Shown: positions 6,105-13,636 of the stretch, piece after piece
How the letters are laid out: each line of letters begins with the position of its first letter
Numbering within the stretch: the stretch's first letter is position 1
DNA from: CAYLLT01 sp964591605
GTDB lineage: Bacteria; Planctomycetota; Phycisphaerae; UBA1845; PWPN01
Assembly: GCA_964591605.1 (NCBI GenBank)
Contig: CAZQEN010000161.1
Location: 1 to 16,225 of the forward strand
Direction: 5' to 3'
DNA length: 16,225 nt
The notes under the pieces: generated by a model
The model's database searches: none
The model's input: the letters and a program-made list of their open reading frames with translations, nothing else
Told to the model about the DNA's origin: nothing
Position numbers and translations under genes: made by a program

Positions 6105-8228
6105 TCAGGGGTCACAGCCGGGCGGCGGGTTGATGGTGTCAACCGCGACACCGTCCCGCGTCGCGCAGGCGACGAAGGCGTTGAAGTCCACCTGTTCGAT
6201 CTTGAGATCGCCGTTGCGATCGAAGCAGGAGCAGTAGAGCGGGTCGACGGGGATCGTACCCGCGGCGCCGGTGTAGCAGCGCTGGAAAACGCTGTAGTCA
6301 TTCAGATCCATGTCGTCATCGCCGTCGACGTCACCGAACGGCGTGTTGCAGCCGGGGGGGACGAACGGGCCGGTGCGGACGTTGTCCACCCAGAAGCCGC
6401 CCAAACCGGCCTGGTTGATGATGAAACGGAATTCGATGGTGAGCAGGGCCGGGCCGGTGGTGGGCCAGGTCGTGCCGGCGGGGATCAGGGCGTTGAAGGA
6501 CGGATCGGTGACCAGGCCGGGCTCGGTGGTTGCCGGGATGCTGATGGTGCCGAGTACGGTGGAGGGGTTCAGATCGCCCTCGACTTCGGTGTCGCCGATG
6601 AGACGGATCTCGCAGGTCGCGGTGGTCATGTCATCGAAGTCGAGTTCGGCGCGGATATTGAACGGCGCGACGAGCTGTCCGCCGGACAGGAGCGGGGATG
6701 CGTCAATGGTCTGGAAGAAGGAGATCACGCCGGGAATGGTCCCGAACGCATTGACATCCAGCCCGCCGTAATGGCTGCCGGTCATGTTCTTGACGCTGGT
6801 GCCGATGCAGTCCGGTGCGCCGACGTTTCCGTCCCGTTTGAAACCGCCCTGGAACGGAGAAGTGAACTGGTAAACGTCCCAGTGTTTGGGCTTGGGGTTG
6901 GACCCCGACGTCTGGGGACAGAGGACGGTCTTGGGATCTGTTCCACTCCAACCCTCTTCAAAGCTGGGGTTGGTGAGGGCGGGCATGTAGACGAGGAACG
7001 CCCGGGTCAAACCGGCGGCAGGCGTGACCTGGCCGCAGGGGTGAGCAGCGATGACGTTGTAGCGTCCGCCCTCGGCGCCGGTGAGATCGAAAGTGACGGT
7101 GCGTGAGGTGGCGCCGCTGCCGGCGGCCCCGAGCACGCCGGGGATCTCGGCCCCTCCGTCGTTGGTTTTCTTGAGCTTGACGCTGCTGAGGCAGTCGAGA
7201 TTGGCACCGGTGAGGGTGATGGTATGCGATGCGTTGCCGCTCAGGCCGCGATCGTTCTGCACGGTCGCGAGGGTGGAGGGCGGACAGGTGCACTGCAGGG
7301 TCACGGCGTTGGCTTTCGAGGCGTTGACGCAGGGTGAATTGCGATTGATGACCAGGTTATACGAGCCGAGAGGGGCGGCGGACAGATTGAACCGCGCCTG
7401 GATCTGCCCGGCCGTCTGGGAATCGAACGAGGTCGCCGGGATGATGGCAGGTCCCTGGAGGTTCACGCCAGCAGGCGTGATCTCGGCCACGTTGAGGTTG
7501 GTGCCGGTGATGGTGATCAACTCGCTGGCGCCCAGTTGGGGAGGGACATTGTAGGTGTCGGGGGTGACGGTGTCGATCGTGGTCTGGTTGGTGCAGGTTC
7601 CGCCGGCCACCTCAAGCTTCAACTGGTCGACGTGCGTGGCAACGATGTGGTAGGGGCCCGGAGCACCATCCCCGTGTCCCCACTCGACGGTAACCGTGTT
7701 CTGCGTGGGTATGCCGCCGATCGAGAAAGAGCGCCAAGTGTAACTATTGCCGACAAACTCGAATTGAGCCAGTATCGTGCCGCCAACGCCGCCGTCTCTC
7801 AGGATTGCCCGATGATGATAGCTACCTGAGCCATTCGTATCCGCCCCCGCAATCCAGCCGGTGAAGATCACCTGCTGGCCGATCGCGACACTCTTGGTCT
7901 GGACGATGCGAGCGGTCGAAGTGCCACCTGTTCCTTCGTCCACACTGGCACGGTTGGGCGTGGAAGCAGTCCCGTCATCCTTGATGCCGCCCGGCAGGGT
8001 GTTGCTGCCCGGCGGAGTGGGCACGTGCGTGGTGCCGTTGTATTTGGGGGTGGGACCGCCGTTAGTGGTCCAGCCGGTTATATTAGCTACGGGCAGATCG
8101 TTCCCATCGATCGGCTTTTGACCGTTCAGGTCGAAATCACCGTTGGTCAACAGGTTCTGTGCCATGAGCGGGCCGGCCGACCAAACGGAGAGAGCCGCCA
8201 GCACGAGAATTCGACATGCGCGTGTCAT
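6105..8228 (-). CDS. Secreted jelly-roll/IPT protein with dockerin-like C-terminus
   Basis: Start at ATG 8228 (707 residues): GGAGG lies 6 nt upstream and a signal peptide follows (MTRACRILVLAALSVWSAG, cleavage near LMAQ-N). The frame is open further up to 8294, but that part is less protein-like. Residues 25-210 form a jelly-roll-like domain starting NLLTNGDFDLNG. Residues 215-415 contain two IPT/TIG-like beta-sandwich segments (ELITITGTNLNVAEI; HTITLTGANLDCLSSVKL), each with Cys residues nearby. Residues 418-627 are a second jelly-roll (PSFEEGWSGT, HYGGLDVNAFG, GGFWVDNVR). Residues 630-690 are the dockerin-like pair (DVDGDDDMDLNDYSVFQRC; DRNGDLKIEQVDFNAFVAC) ending CATRDGVAVD, close to the C-terminus of the 3-1184 gene. 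There is no catalytic motif; a structural or carbohydrate-binding surface role is inferred. A promoter, a structured leader and a terminator are visible, so it is likely monocistronic. Confidence 0.88.
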   Translation of the reverse strand: MTRACRILVLAALSVWSAGPLMAQNLLTNGDFDLNGQKPIDGNDLPVANITGWTTNGGPTPKYNGTTHVPTPPGSNTLPGGIKDDGTASTPNRASVDEGTGGTSTARIVQTKSVAIGQQVIFTGWIAGADTNGSGSYHHRAILRDGGVGGTILAQFEFVGNSYTWRSFSIGGIPTQNTVTVEWGHGDGAPGPYHIVATHVDQLKLEVAGGTCTNQTTIDTVTPDTYNVPPQLGASELITITGTNLNVAEITPAGVNLQGPAIIPATSFDSQTAGQIQARFNLSAAPLGSYNLVINRNSPCVNASKANAVTLQCTCPPSTLATVQNDRGLSGNASHTITLTGANLDCLSSVKLKKTNDGGAEIPGVLGAAGSGATSRTVTFDLTGAEGGRYNVIAAHPCGQVTPAAGLTRAFLVYMPALTNPSFEEGWSGTDPKTVLCPQTSGSNPKPKHWDVYQFTSPFQGGFKRDGNVGAPDCIGTSVKNMTGSHYGGLDVNAFGTIPGVISFFQTIDASPLLSGGQLVAPFNIRAELDFDDMTTATCEIRLIGDTEVEGDLNPSTVLGTISIPATTEPGLVTDPSFNALIPAGTTWPTTGPALLTIEFRFIINQAGLGGFWVDNVRTGPFVPPGCNTPFGDVDGDDDMDLNDYSVFQRCYTGAAGTIPVDPLYCSCFDRNGDLKIEQVDFNAFVACATRDGVAVDTINPPPGCDP

Positions 8229-8234
8229 ATCCAA

Positions 8235-8239
8235 CCTCC
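8235..8239 (-). promoter_or_regulatory. Ribosome binding site deciding the start at 8228
   Basis: Minus-strand GGAGG, within GGAGGAGGT, sits 6 nt before ATG 8228. This is the best Shine-Dalgarno sequence in the window and it favours this start over the upstream extension to 8294. Confidence 0.8.
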
Positions 8240-8292
8240 TCCAAGCGAGAATCGAGCGATATGTGGGACAATACGCAGGAGCAGAACGTCCC

Positions 8293-8330
8293 AAGAGGAC
8301 TCGCGGCCAAACGCCTGGCCGGGTCCCCTT
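8293..8330 (-). other. Hairpin in the mRNA leader of the 6105-8228 gene
   Basis: On the minus strand AAGGGGAC pairs with GTCCTCTT (8 bp, one G-U), and inside it GGCCA pairs with TGGCC (5 bp) around a GGCGTT loop. A small internal loop separates the two stems. It lies about 65 nt upstream of the start codon, within the predicted transcript. I recognise no known riboswitch family. Confidence 0.5.
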
Positions 8331-8529
8331 CTGTTTTCACCCCCACCGCTGCGCGGGCGTCTGACCGACCATGTTGTCCGTTCCCCGCGATCGACGCGAG
8401 GTGGGACATCGTTCGCGACACGGGAAATCGCGCACACCACCAGACCCGGTGACGCAAACGACGCTGACCACGATGTCTGGTCGGCCCGCCGAACCTTTCA
8501 GCCGCGACAAGGTGAGTCCGGTTTTTGTC

Positions 8530-8558
8530 ATCGTAAACGGCGCGAAAACCGATGTCAA
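8530..8558 (-). promoter_or_regulatory. Candidate sigma-70-type promoter for the 6105-8228 gene
   Basis: The minus strand carries a perfect -35 TTGACA (8553-8558), a 17-nt spacer and TACGAT (8530-8535, 4 of 6 matches to TATAAT), in the only AT-rich patch of the divergent 8229-8784 intergenic region. Transcription would begin near 8523 and give a leader of about 295 nt before ATG 8228. Confidence 0.55.
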
Positions 8559-8673
8559 ACATTTTTCGTTTTATCCTGAAAAAACCGCTTTCAATGGCCC
8601 GCCGGCCGGGAGCGGACGGGGCCGCGACAAGGGATGAGAAAGGGGTGTCGGAGGGGCGGTCGGTCGCGAGCCT

Positions 8674-8767
8674 GGGGGCCGGTTGTGGCCCCCTGAGGGG
8701 CCGGCTATGCTGGGCCGCTCCCATCCGCACGGGGCGGTGGATTTCAGGCTTCTCCGGGCCCTTTTTT
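8674..8767 (+). promoter_or_regulatory. Structured leader upstream of the glycosidase-like gene, attenuator-like
   Basis: GGGGGCC (8674-8680) can pair with GGCCCCC (8687-8693); that second arm can instead pair with GGGGCC (8697-8702), so the two hairpins exclude each other. A further stem, CCGCTCC (8715-8721) with GGGGCGG (8731-8737), is followed by GGGCCC and six T residues (8762-8767), 17 nt before the ATG at 8785. The arrangement recalls an attenuator, but the GC-rich context makes chance pairing easy, and no stable stem directly abuts the T tract. Confidence 0.3.
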
Positions 8768-8784
8768 GAGACAGCGAGCAGATC

Positions 8785-10491
8785 ATGATGCGCACAATCT
8801 TGTGGGGCGGGTTCATGACCGGGGTGCTGGTGACGGCGGGGCTGGCATCGCCCACGCCCGGTAAACACGGTCATTACGCCGCTTTGACGTGCAAATCCGG
8901 CACTCCAGCGCCGTTTGCGGCCGTCGATCTCGTCTACGGTCCGATCGAACAGGTTGGGGGGGCGAGCTTTGTCTGGTGGCAGCTTGAGGTCCACGGCGGC
9001 GGCGAGGGCGCAGCGGAGCCGCTGCTGCAGCTCCAGGCTCTGACCTCGCACGACCCCCTGTCTGCGCCGACGCAGGCGCTGACGTTCCAGCGGTATGTTC
9101 TGACGATTCCGGAGACAGGGGAAACCCTGGAATATCGCAACGTGCGGAGCGGGCGGGCTTTACTGCCGGGCTGGGGCGGCTTTGAGCAGCGGTTCATTCC
9201 CCGGCGGGCGGCGGGCAGCGGCGAGCAGGAGGGTCTGGCCCGCACGGCGGACTTCCTCGGGCACGTCCTGACGTTGCAGCACGTGGGCAGCGGCGTGGCG
9301 TGGAAACCCCTGGAGAATGTGCGTGTCCTCGAACTGGACCCGGAACTGCTGATCGGCACGTCGCGCAATTTCAAGGACAAGGAGGGGCACCGGCTGCCCC
9401 AGAAGCCGGAGCGGCAGAATTACACGTACGTGCCGTTCACGGGCGAGGACTATGCGGAGATGATCCGGACGGGGGTGAATCTGTTCACCATCTCGCCGGA
9501 TCAGGAGCAGTACGTGCGCGGCGAGCCGGTTTTCTATCTGCGCGGCGCGCAGGGCAAGCCGCCGCTGAGATATCCGGCGGATCTGTACCGCGGCAATTAC
9601 ATAGGCCACGACATGTTCATGGATGAGCCGTCGATCATCATGGTCGGCGACAAGCTGATCCACCGGACGCTGAAATACTTCTCGGACGCGGCGGCGGTGA
9701 TCGTCCAGCGGGTCGACGCGGAGTATCGGGGGGCGCAGGGAGCGGTGTACTCACTGGAGCGGGCACTGATCTCGAACAAGGTGAATCTGGGCGGAATGCG
9801 GCTGGAGGTTCTGGATATACCGACCTGGGAAACCCTGTATGAGACCGCGTTCTACCAGATGAAGGCCGGGGGCAGCGGCATCGTGCACGAGGGGCGGTAC
9901 CAGCTTGATGATTTCGAGAAGGCGGTCACGCAAAAGACGGGGCTGGAGCGCCGGTACACGCCGGAGGAGATGCTGCGGTATTACTATGCGACGCTGCGCG
10001 GGGGCACCCGGCCGTTCGGCAAACACTGGGGCACGGCCATCTACGGCCAGTGCGATCCGAAGATCGCCCCGCTGGCGCTCACTCTCGCGTATGACATGGG
10101 GGCGCGGTACCTGTGGTTCTGGACCTCGGACCACGATCACCATATGCCGTGGCCCGAGCAGATGGAGCTGACCCGCCAGCTTCGCCGGCACGCGGCCGCT
10201 CATCCGCGGGGCTCGATCTTCGGACCGCCCAGGCCGCGCGACCTGGCGATCGTGGTGCCATACGGATACTTCCTGTCGCTGGAGAACCTGTGGTGGGTGC
10301 GTGAGCTGGACCCGGAGGGCAAGAACGAGGCCTCGCAGCGGTACCGCCGGCTGATGACGCGGGCGTTCCAGGCGATCCACGAGGCGCTGGACGCGAAACA
10401 GGACTTCGACATCACCATCGACGATCCCGACCTGGGGGCAGAAGCGATGAAGGGGTACAAGAAGGTGGTGCGGATCAGCGATGAGCCGTGA
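8785..10491 (+). CDS. Putative exported glycosidase-like TIM-barrel protein (GH42-like C-terminus), no dockerin
   Basis: The protein has 568 residues with an N-terminal hydrophobic segment (MMRTILWGGFMTGVLVTAG) like a signal peptide or membrane anchor. The start may be ATG 8785 or 8788; the ribosome site is weak. Residues 25-185 look beta-rich. Residues 215-475 resemble a glycosidase barrel: EDYAEMIRTGVNLFTI, GHDMFMDEPSI with Glu281 as a candidate catalytic acid, and GTAIYGQCDPKIAPLALTLAYDMGARYLWFWTSDH. Residues 485-565 (RDLAIVVPYGYF to YKKVVRISDE) recall the start of the trimerisation domain of GH42 beta-galactosidases, but that domain is normally longer, so the C-terminus may be truncated. 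I found no continuation in the other frames after the stop. It is the only gene here lacking the dockerin-like tag, and lies on the strand opposite its neighbours. The specific activity is unknown. Confidence 0.8.
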   Translation: MMRTILWGGFMTGVLVTAGLASPTPGKHGHYAALTCKSGTPAPFAAVDLVYGPIEQVGGASFVWWQLEVHGGGEGAAEPLLQLQALTSHDPLSAPTQALTFQRYVLTIPETGETLEYRNVRSGRALLPGWGGFEQRFIPRRAAGSGEQEGLARTADFLGHVLTLQHVGSGVAWKPLENVRVLELDPELLIGTSRNFKDKEGHRLPQKPERQNYTYVPFTGEDYAEMIRTGVNLFTISPDQEQYVRGEPVFYLRGAQGKPPLRYPADLYRGNYIGHDMFMDEPSIIMVGDKLIHRTLKYFSDAAAVIVQRVDAEYRGAQGAVYSLERALISNKVNLGGMRLEVLDIPTWETLYETAFYQMKAGGSGIVHEGRYQLDDFEKAVTQKTGLERRYTPEEMLRYYYATLRGGTRPFGKHWGTAIYGQCDPKIAPLALTLAYDMGARYLWFWTSDHDHHMPWPEQMELTRQLRRHAAAHPRGSIFGPPRPRDLAIVVPYGYFLSLENLWWVRELDPEGKNEASQRYRRLMTRAFQAIHEALDAKQDFDITIDDPDLGAEAMKGYKKVVRISDEP

Positions 10492-10645
10492 GCCGGCCGG
10501 TATGATGATCGCGCACGACGGCCGGGATGGTTCACCCCGGGTTTCGCACACTCCCGGCACAGAGGTCACATCGCGGGTGCTGCCCGCAATCCAAGGTAGA
10601 GAAGCTCACACAGAGGCCTGGCGCGGGCGTTGCCTGCAGCCGGAT

Positions 10646-10666
10646 TTGAGATCTGAGATTTGAGAT
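10646..10666. repeat. Heptamer tandem repeat, three units
   Basis: TTGAGAT, CTGAGAT, TTGAGAT lie in tandem between the convergent ends of the glycosidase-like genes. The same array with a fourth unit occurs at 15970-15997. The rest of the 10492-10682 gap shows only GC-rich short inverted repeats (CCGGCC with GGCCGG just after the stop at 10491) and no clear terminator. Confidence 0.75.
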
Positions 10667-10682
10667 TGGCCATCACAGGGCA

Positions 10683-13412
10683 TCAAGAAGGGGGTAGAGG
10701 GGGCGGGGGTTCATCCGCGCAGTGGATGTCGGCGGGGTAGCCGGCGCCGGAGAGGCAGCGCTGGAACAGGGCGAAATCGGACTGATCGATGTCGTTGTCG
10801 CAGTCGAGGTCGGCGATGTTGCAGCCGGACTCGATCGTCTGCTGATTGGGGCCGGTGGAGCAGTTCAGGAAGGCGGTGAGGTCGCCGGTGTCCACGTCGT
10901 GGTCGCCGTCGAGATCGCCGGGTGCGGCGCCGGCGAAGGGACCGCAGGGGGGAGGGCCGGTGTAGAGGAACGCGTTGAGGCTGAATGCCTCGGCGAAGAA
11001 GTTCAGGTTCCTTCGGTCGGGCTGGTTGATGGTGAGCAATTTGCGGCCGGTCACGACGTCGGTGAGCTCCGCGCCCACCGGCAGCGGGAGGTGCAGGTGC
11101 AGGCTGATCGTCTGGCCGACGGGCGTATCGTTGATGACGGCCAGGCGGTCGTCATACCAGCGTGCGACCACCTCGGGTGAGTCCGGCGAGACGGTGCCGC
11201 CGAGAGGCGCCGGGGCGACGGCGGGCAGGGCCCGGAATGCCTGGGCAAACTTGCGGATATCCGCCTCGTGGCCGAGGGTCGGGCGGTTCCAGCCGAGCCA
11301 GACCATCGTGTCAGGATCCTGGCGGCGGACGGACATCGCGGCCGGGGCGAAAAATGCCCGTCCGGGGGCGGCCGGCGTGTTCGTGCGGAAAAAGCCGTTG
11401 GGATCACCCGGCGAGCCGAATTCATAGTAGGGGTTGAAGGCCTCCTCCCAGTAATTGCCGTAGAACTCGCAGGCCAGCCCCTCGGCCGTGCGGTAAAGCT
11501 CGGCCAGGCCGGGCGCGAAGTGGAAGAGTCGATAGTTCTCGTGATTGGCGCCCCAGGGCGGCAGCCAGCGGCTTGAGACAAAGAACCGGTCGGCCGCCAC
11601 CATCATTCCGCGCGAAATGACGATGCCGGTGTCACTGGCGAACATCCCGGGGTCGTACCCATGATGGCGCAGCAGGTTGTAGGGCGTCTCGCCGCCGGCC
11701 CACTCGATGTTGGTGCCCGGCACCTCGGAGGGCAGATCGCACTGGACGTAGAAGGTCCAGTCGGGGCGATGGCTTCGGATCAGGTCGCGGCAGGCGAGCC
11801 AGAACTCTCGTGTTTTGACGCAGCGCCAGTTGATCCACGCCTCCCACTCGAGCGGGTTGGCGACGAGGTAGTTGTATGCGGTCTGCGGGGGCGAGGTGGG
11901 CACGCCCGAGCCGGTCGCGGTTTTGAACTGCTGGAGATCCCAGCTCGAGTAGCCGGCATGGCGGGCGCCGCGGGTGCCGTCGCCGCTGGAGATGTAGCAG
12001 GTGCCGATCTTGCCGTTGACGCGGATGCCCAGGCCCCGGACGGCCGGGCTTCCCGCGACGCGGGTGGCGATTTCGGTGAGCAGATTCCTGGTGTACTGCT
12101 GCACCTCGGGCCGGAGCGGGTCGAGGGCGGGCGAGCCGAAGGCCGTCACCTGGTTGCCGTTGCTTCCCATCTGGAAGGAGTTACTCGAGAAGTTGATCGG
12201 CCCGTTCTCGGGCGGCTCGATCAGGGAGGTGATGAGCGGGACGATCTGGACGCCCTGAGCCTCGGCGATCGGAGGCAGCTCGGCGAGCAGATCGCCGGCA
12301 GAGTTCCAGTCGAAGTAGGTGCTGCCGCTGTACCAGGCCTTGACGCTGCGGTCGGCCCCGTTGATCGCGTTGAAGACGATGTAGTTGAAGCCGCAGTATC
12401 TCATGTGTTCGAGCAGCGTGGTGAGGCTCTGCTGGCGATGCGGGAGCAGCCGGGCGGGGGCACCGTAGTGTGAATAGAAGTACCAGGGATGGGTCATGTA
12501 GATCCCGATCCGGCGCTGGCGGGCGGGGTCGTCGGGGAGGATGAGGGCGGGCATCCGGCCCGGCATGGCGTCGGCGAAGCGGAAGACCCAGATCTTCGAG
12601 ACGGCCCCGCCGTCGGCGGACGAGCGTGAGACGTTGCAGCCCAGACTGGAGACGACCACGCGAACCGTCGCGGTTTTGGGGTGGAAGATCAGCGGGATGT
12701 TGAAGGGCAGGTTGTCGATGAAAAGCTCGCGGCCAGTATAGGTAGTGAGGCCGACGTCGGGGCCGAAAATCCACTCCTGTTCGGTCCGGGAGAAGTTCTG
12801 GCCGCCGCCCCAGGGGTTGGTGGTCGGCTCGGAGGCATAGGGCGGCGCCCAGGGCAGGCCCGGTTGGACGATGATGTTGTCGGGGTGGTGGATGAAGAGG
12901 GTGGTGTAGCGTTCGCGGTCGTTGGACGACTCGGCGACGAGGAGGTGGGGCAGGCCGGCCGTGCCGCCCGTCGCCACGTCGTAGGAGTAGTAATAGGTGG
13001 CGAAGCCGTCGTCCGGGGCGGCGGTCACGCGGAAGCTCCGGCCGCTGATGGTCAAGAGCCGTGACGGTTTGTTGGGGTGCGGCGAACTGGGGACGATGTT
13101 GGCGTCGGTGAAGCCGTGGTCGGTCAGGGTCGTGTCGACGTAGTCCGTCAGTTCGACGACGACGGGCTGGATGACGTCGCCGACGGCGTAGTTCTGCGCG
13201 ACCGTCTTGCGAAGCGCGGGCAGCGGGACGCCCGGATGCGCGGCATTGAACGCGGCCAGATCCACATAATGCAGGCACTCGTCATCGACCGCCCGATAAG
13301 TGATGCCGTCGCAGTCGATCGTCTGGTTGCCGGTGATCGTGCAGATGGCGTGGGCGACGGCGACAGGGCCGGTCAGTGCGATGACCATCCATCGTAGAAC
13401 ACGGTTCGGCAA
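10683..13412 (-). CDS. Secreted family-10-like glycosidase (TIM barrel) with dockerin-like C-terminus
   Basis: The start is a TTG at 13412, supported by GGGAG 6 nt upstream and by the extra arginines it gives the signal peptide (MPNRVLRWMVIALTGPVAVAHA, cleavage near residue 22). ATG 13388 is the alternative. The 909-residue protein has a beta-rich N-terminal part (23-295, NQTIDCDGITY onward). A barrel resembling glycosylhydrolase-like family 10 proteins follows at about 300-640: RRIGIYMTHPWYFYSHYG, LLEHMRYCGFNYIVFNAI, PPIAEAQGVQIVPLI, DPLRPEVQQYTRNLLTEI, RGLGIRVNG, WTFYVQCDLPSE. A C-terminal beta domain spans about 740-818. The catalytic residues cannot be assigned with confidence. Two dockerin-like repeats (DLDGDHDVDTGDLTAFLNC; DLDCDNDIDQSDFALFQRC) end in a proline-rich tail, EPPPPLPPS. 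The substrate is unknown. Confidence 0.87.
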   Translation of the reverse strand: MPNRVLRWMVIALTGPVAVAHAICTITGNQTIDCDGITYRAVDDECLHYVDLAAFNAAHPGVPLPALRKTVAQNYAVGDVIQPVVVELTDYVDTTLTDHGFTDANIVPSSPHPNKPSRLLTISGRSFRVTAAPDDGFATYYYSYDVATGGTAGLPHLLVAESSNDRERYTTLFIHHPDNIIVQPGLPWAPPYASEPTTNPWGGGQNFSRTEQEWIFGPDVGLTTYTGRELFIDNLPFNIPLIFHPKTATVRVVVSSLGCNVSRSSADGGAVSKIWVFRFADAMPGRMPALILPDDPARQRRIGIYMTHPWYFYSHYGAPARLLPHRQQSLTTLLEHMRYCGFNYIVFNAINGADRSVKAWYSGSTYFDWNSAGDLLAELPPIAEAQGVQIVPLITSLIEPPENGPINFSSNSFQMGSNGNQVTAFGSPALDPLRPEVQQYTRNLLTEIATRVAGSPAVRGLGIRVNGKIGTCYISSGDGTRGARHAGYSSWDLQQFKTATGSGVPTSPPQTAYNYLVANPLEWEAWINWRCVKTREFWLACRDLIRSHRPDWTFYVQCDLPSEVPGTNIEWAGGETPYNLLRHHGYDPGMFASDTGIVISRGMMVAADRFFVSSRWLPPWGANHENYRLFHFAPGLAELYRTAEGLACEFYGNYWEEAFNPYYEFGSPGDPNGFFRTNTPAAPGRAFFAPAAMSVRRQDPDTMVWLGWNRPTLGHEADIRKFAQAFRALPAVAPAPLGGTVSPDSPEVVARWYDDRLAVINDTPVGQTISLHLHLPLPVGAELTDVVTGRKLLTINQPDRRNLNFFAEAFSLNAFLYTGPPPCGPFAGAAPGDLDGDHDVDTGDLTAFLNCSTGPNQQTIESGCNIADLDCDNDIDQSDFALFQRCLSGAGYPADIHCADEPPPPLPPS

Positions 13413-13418
13413 TGCGCA

Positions 13419-13423
13419 CTCCC
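13419..13423 (-). promoter_or_regulatory. Ribosome binding site supporting a TTG start
   Basis: Minus-strand GGGAG stands 6 nt before TTG 13412. No comparable site precedes the alternative ATG at 13388. Confidence 0.55.
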
Positions 13424-13440
13424 ATTTCTGCCTTTGTCAG

Positions 13441-13460
13441 CCGATCGGGCGCCCAATCGG
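13441..13460. promoter_or_regulatory. Imperfect 20-bp palindrome upstream of the family-10-like gene
   Basis: CCGATCGGGC / GCCCAATCGG is an inverted repeat with 9 of 10 positions paired, 29-48 nt upstream of TTG 13412. It could be an operator or a leader hairpin. I saw no convincing -35/-10 pair in 13424-13567. Confidence 0.35.
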
Positions 13461-13567
13461 TTCTCCGCTTCATCTACGATAACAAACACCCTCGTCAGTT
13501 GCGACCGAGCCACTTGTGCGGCTCAGGCGGTGCGTCCGATGGTTCTCACAAAACGTCGGAATGCGTG

Positions 13568-13602
13568 TTGAGTGTTCTAAGGAGCAACCTTAGAAAACTC
13601 AA
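13568..13602. terminator. Hairpin downstream of the GH-A glycosidase gene
   Basis: A 15-nt inverted repeat with one mismatch (TTGAGTGTTCTAAGG, loop AGCAA, CCTTAGAAAACTCAA) begins 35 nt beyond the stop at 13637. It is AT-rich against a GC-rich background. There is no T tract on either side, so it may be a weak terminator or a transcript-end stabiliser. Confidence 0.5.
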
Positions 13603-13636
13603 AGCATCATTCGGCAATTGGCAAATGGCCATGCGG

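Noticed and set aside
8137..9051. Minus-strand open frame of 304 codons covering the divergent intergenic region
   Set aside because: It overlaps the starts of both flanking genes and contains the promoter and leader. Composition is random-looking and no family resemblance is seen.
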